Assembly (NCBI GenBank): GCA_031282935.1
Contig: JAITCS010000180.1
Coordinates: forward strand, 1-5,367
Direction: 5' to 3'
Source of the DNA: Cellulomonadaceae bacterium
GTDB taxonomy: Bacteria; Actinomycetota; Actinomycetes; Actinomycetales; Cellulomonadaceae
Length of the DNA stretch: 5,367 bases
Below, piece by piece: positions 4,909-5,367 of this stretch; the first letter of the stretch is position 1; every line of letters starts with the position of its first letter. A program made the position numbers and the translations under genes. Below the pieces are notes generated by a model. It did no database searches. It was not told the origin of the DNA and worked only from the letters and a program-made list of their open reading frames with translations.

Positions 4909-4962
4909 GCGCGGTAGCACCGCGCCCGTTAACATCAGGCGTCCGGTTGGCAGGGGCCTAAA
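4909..4962 (-). repeat. 54-bp dispersed intergenic repeat, copy 3, with a perfect hairpin
   Basis: Read on the minus strand it starts TTTAGGCCCCTGCC and ends with the perfect hairpin GCGCGGT-GCT-ACCGCGC. It matches the copy at 2756-2809 without gaps at 43 of 54 positions by my count. It lies 57-110 bases after the pstB stop in the same direction, so it would be transcribed at the 3' end of the pstB message. Confidence 0.7.
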
Positions 4963-4988
4963 TGCGCTCCCGTAGGTAAAGATTCCGG

Positions 4989-5016
4989 GGTTTCGACCAG
5001 GCTCAACCGCCGGAGG
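4989..5016. repeat. GGTTTCGAC...GCTCAACC palindromic repeat just after pstB
   Basis: GGTTTCGACCAGGCTCAACC with the flanks CCGGG and GCCGG forms an imperfect inverted repeat that starts three bases beyond the pstB stop codon. It is the fourth unit of the family at 4837-4904. Its position right after the stop suits a 3' hairpin that ends or protects the pstB transcript, though it lacks a T tract. Confidence 0.5.
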
Positions 5017-5018
5017 CG

Positions 5019-5367
5019 CTAACCAAAGCGGCCGGAGACGTAATCCTCGGTGGACTTCTGGTGCGGCGTGGAGAATATGATCGGCGTGGAGTCCATCTCA
5101 ATCAGTTTGCCGGGCTTGCCGGTGCCCGCGATGTTGAAGAAGGCGGTCTGCTGGGAGACGCGGGCGGCCTGCTGCATGTTGTGGGTGACGATTACGATGG
5201 TGTAGTCCTGCTTGAGTTCCTGAATCAGGTCCTCGATGGCCAGGGTTGAGATGGGGTCGAGCGCGGAGCACGGCTCATCCATCAAAAGCACTTGGGGTTT
5301 GACGGCGATGGCGCGCGCGATGCACAGCCGCTGCTGTTGGCCACCGGAAAGGCTGGATCCTGGCTTT
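5019..5367 (-). CDS. pstB: Phosphate ABC transporter ATP-binding protein PstB, C-terminal part; 5' end outside window
   Basis: PstB is the ATPase of the PstSCAB high-affinity phosphate importer and works on the cytoplasmic face of the membrane with PstA and PstC. The window holds its last 115 residues; the frame runs off the right edge, and the Walker A region lies beyond. Numbered from the edge, the ABC signature [16 protein letters not shown] (6-21) is followed by Walker [13 protein letters not shown] (27-38) and the H-loop [12 protein letters not shown] with His62. The PstB-type end [11 protein letters not shown] closes the protein. [10 protein letters not shown] and the GRFG terminus are characteristic of PstB among ABC ATPases. 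Upstream genes of the operon (pstS, pstC, pstA) are presumably beyond the window. No phoU follows it here. Confidence 0.95.
   Translation of the reverse strand, partial: KPGSSLSGGQQQRLCIARAIAVKPQVLLMDEPCSALDPISTLAIEDLIQELKQDYTIVIVTHNMQQAARVSQQTAFFNIAGTGKPGKLIEMDSTPIIFSTPHQKSTEDYVSGRFG

Larger units (their letters stand above)
4544..5018. other. Non-coding region between pstB and carD, dense in hairpins and repeats
   Basis: This holds the end of the pstB transcript and the promoter of carD, both on the minus strand. No protein gene is convincing. The carD-proximal part (4544-4700) is moderately AT-rich and contains an inverted repeat at 4640-4655, but no -35/-10 pair that I would defend. The remainder is a repeat island: 54-bp repeat family copies at 4726-4786 (+) and 4909-4962 (-), a strong hairpin at 4780-4809 and four CTCAACC units between 4837 and 5016. 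Confidence 0.6.

Noticed and set aside
4790..4975. Plus-strand frame of 61 codons in the pstB-carD gap
   Set aside because: It is a translation through the CTCAACC and GCGCGGT repeats; no plausible start signal.
4837..5016. Repeats after pstB considered as a CRISPR array
   Set aside because: The units are too short and diverged, spacing is 17-18 bp with no regular spacers, and no cas gene is present.

Overview
The window looks like chromosomal DNA of an actinobacterium (Actinomycetota). The G+C is fairly high. CarD is close to the mycobacterial protein in sequence and length, carD and ispD sit in the order typical of that phylum, and several proteins begin with GTG. I cannot name a genus; an Actinomycetaceae- or Micrococcales-like lineage is only a guess. 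The gene content is housekeeping. I see no defence system, CRISPR array, intact mobile element, rRNA or tRNA.

Layout: bases 1-2043 (+) hold the 3' part of a fused kinase-like/membrane protein of the flippase-like (lysylphosphatidylglycerol synthase TM region, UPF0104) family. Just after it lies a 16-bp site identical to the bacterial parS centromere sequence (2067-2082), then a bidirectional terminator shared with the convergent gene hup (2218-2499, -) for the nucleoid protein HU. Bases 2500-3033 are non-coding and repeat-rich: a terminator-like hairpin, a cluster of ATTT-centred GC motifs, one copy of a 54-bp dispersed repeat, a short possible gene remnant, and an AT-rich pair of direct repeats. 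Then come ispD (3034-4041, -), with an unusual Pro/Ser-rich insertion, and carD (4061-4543, -), which probably form an operon transcribed carD then ispD. Bases 4544-5018 are a second non-coding region packed with hairpins and repeats. At the right edge is the 3' end of pstB (5019-5367, -).

The genes cover separate jobs: chromosome organisation (parS and HU), control of transcription initiation (CarD), isoprenoid precursor synthesis (IspD), phosphate import (PstB) and a membrane protein of unknown substrate. A parS site suggests the locus lies in the origin-proximal part of the chromosome. The least ordinary content is the set of intergenic repeats shared between 2500-3033 and 4544-5018, the insertion in IspD, and the absence of ispF next to ispD.
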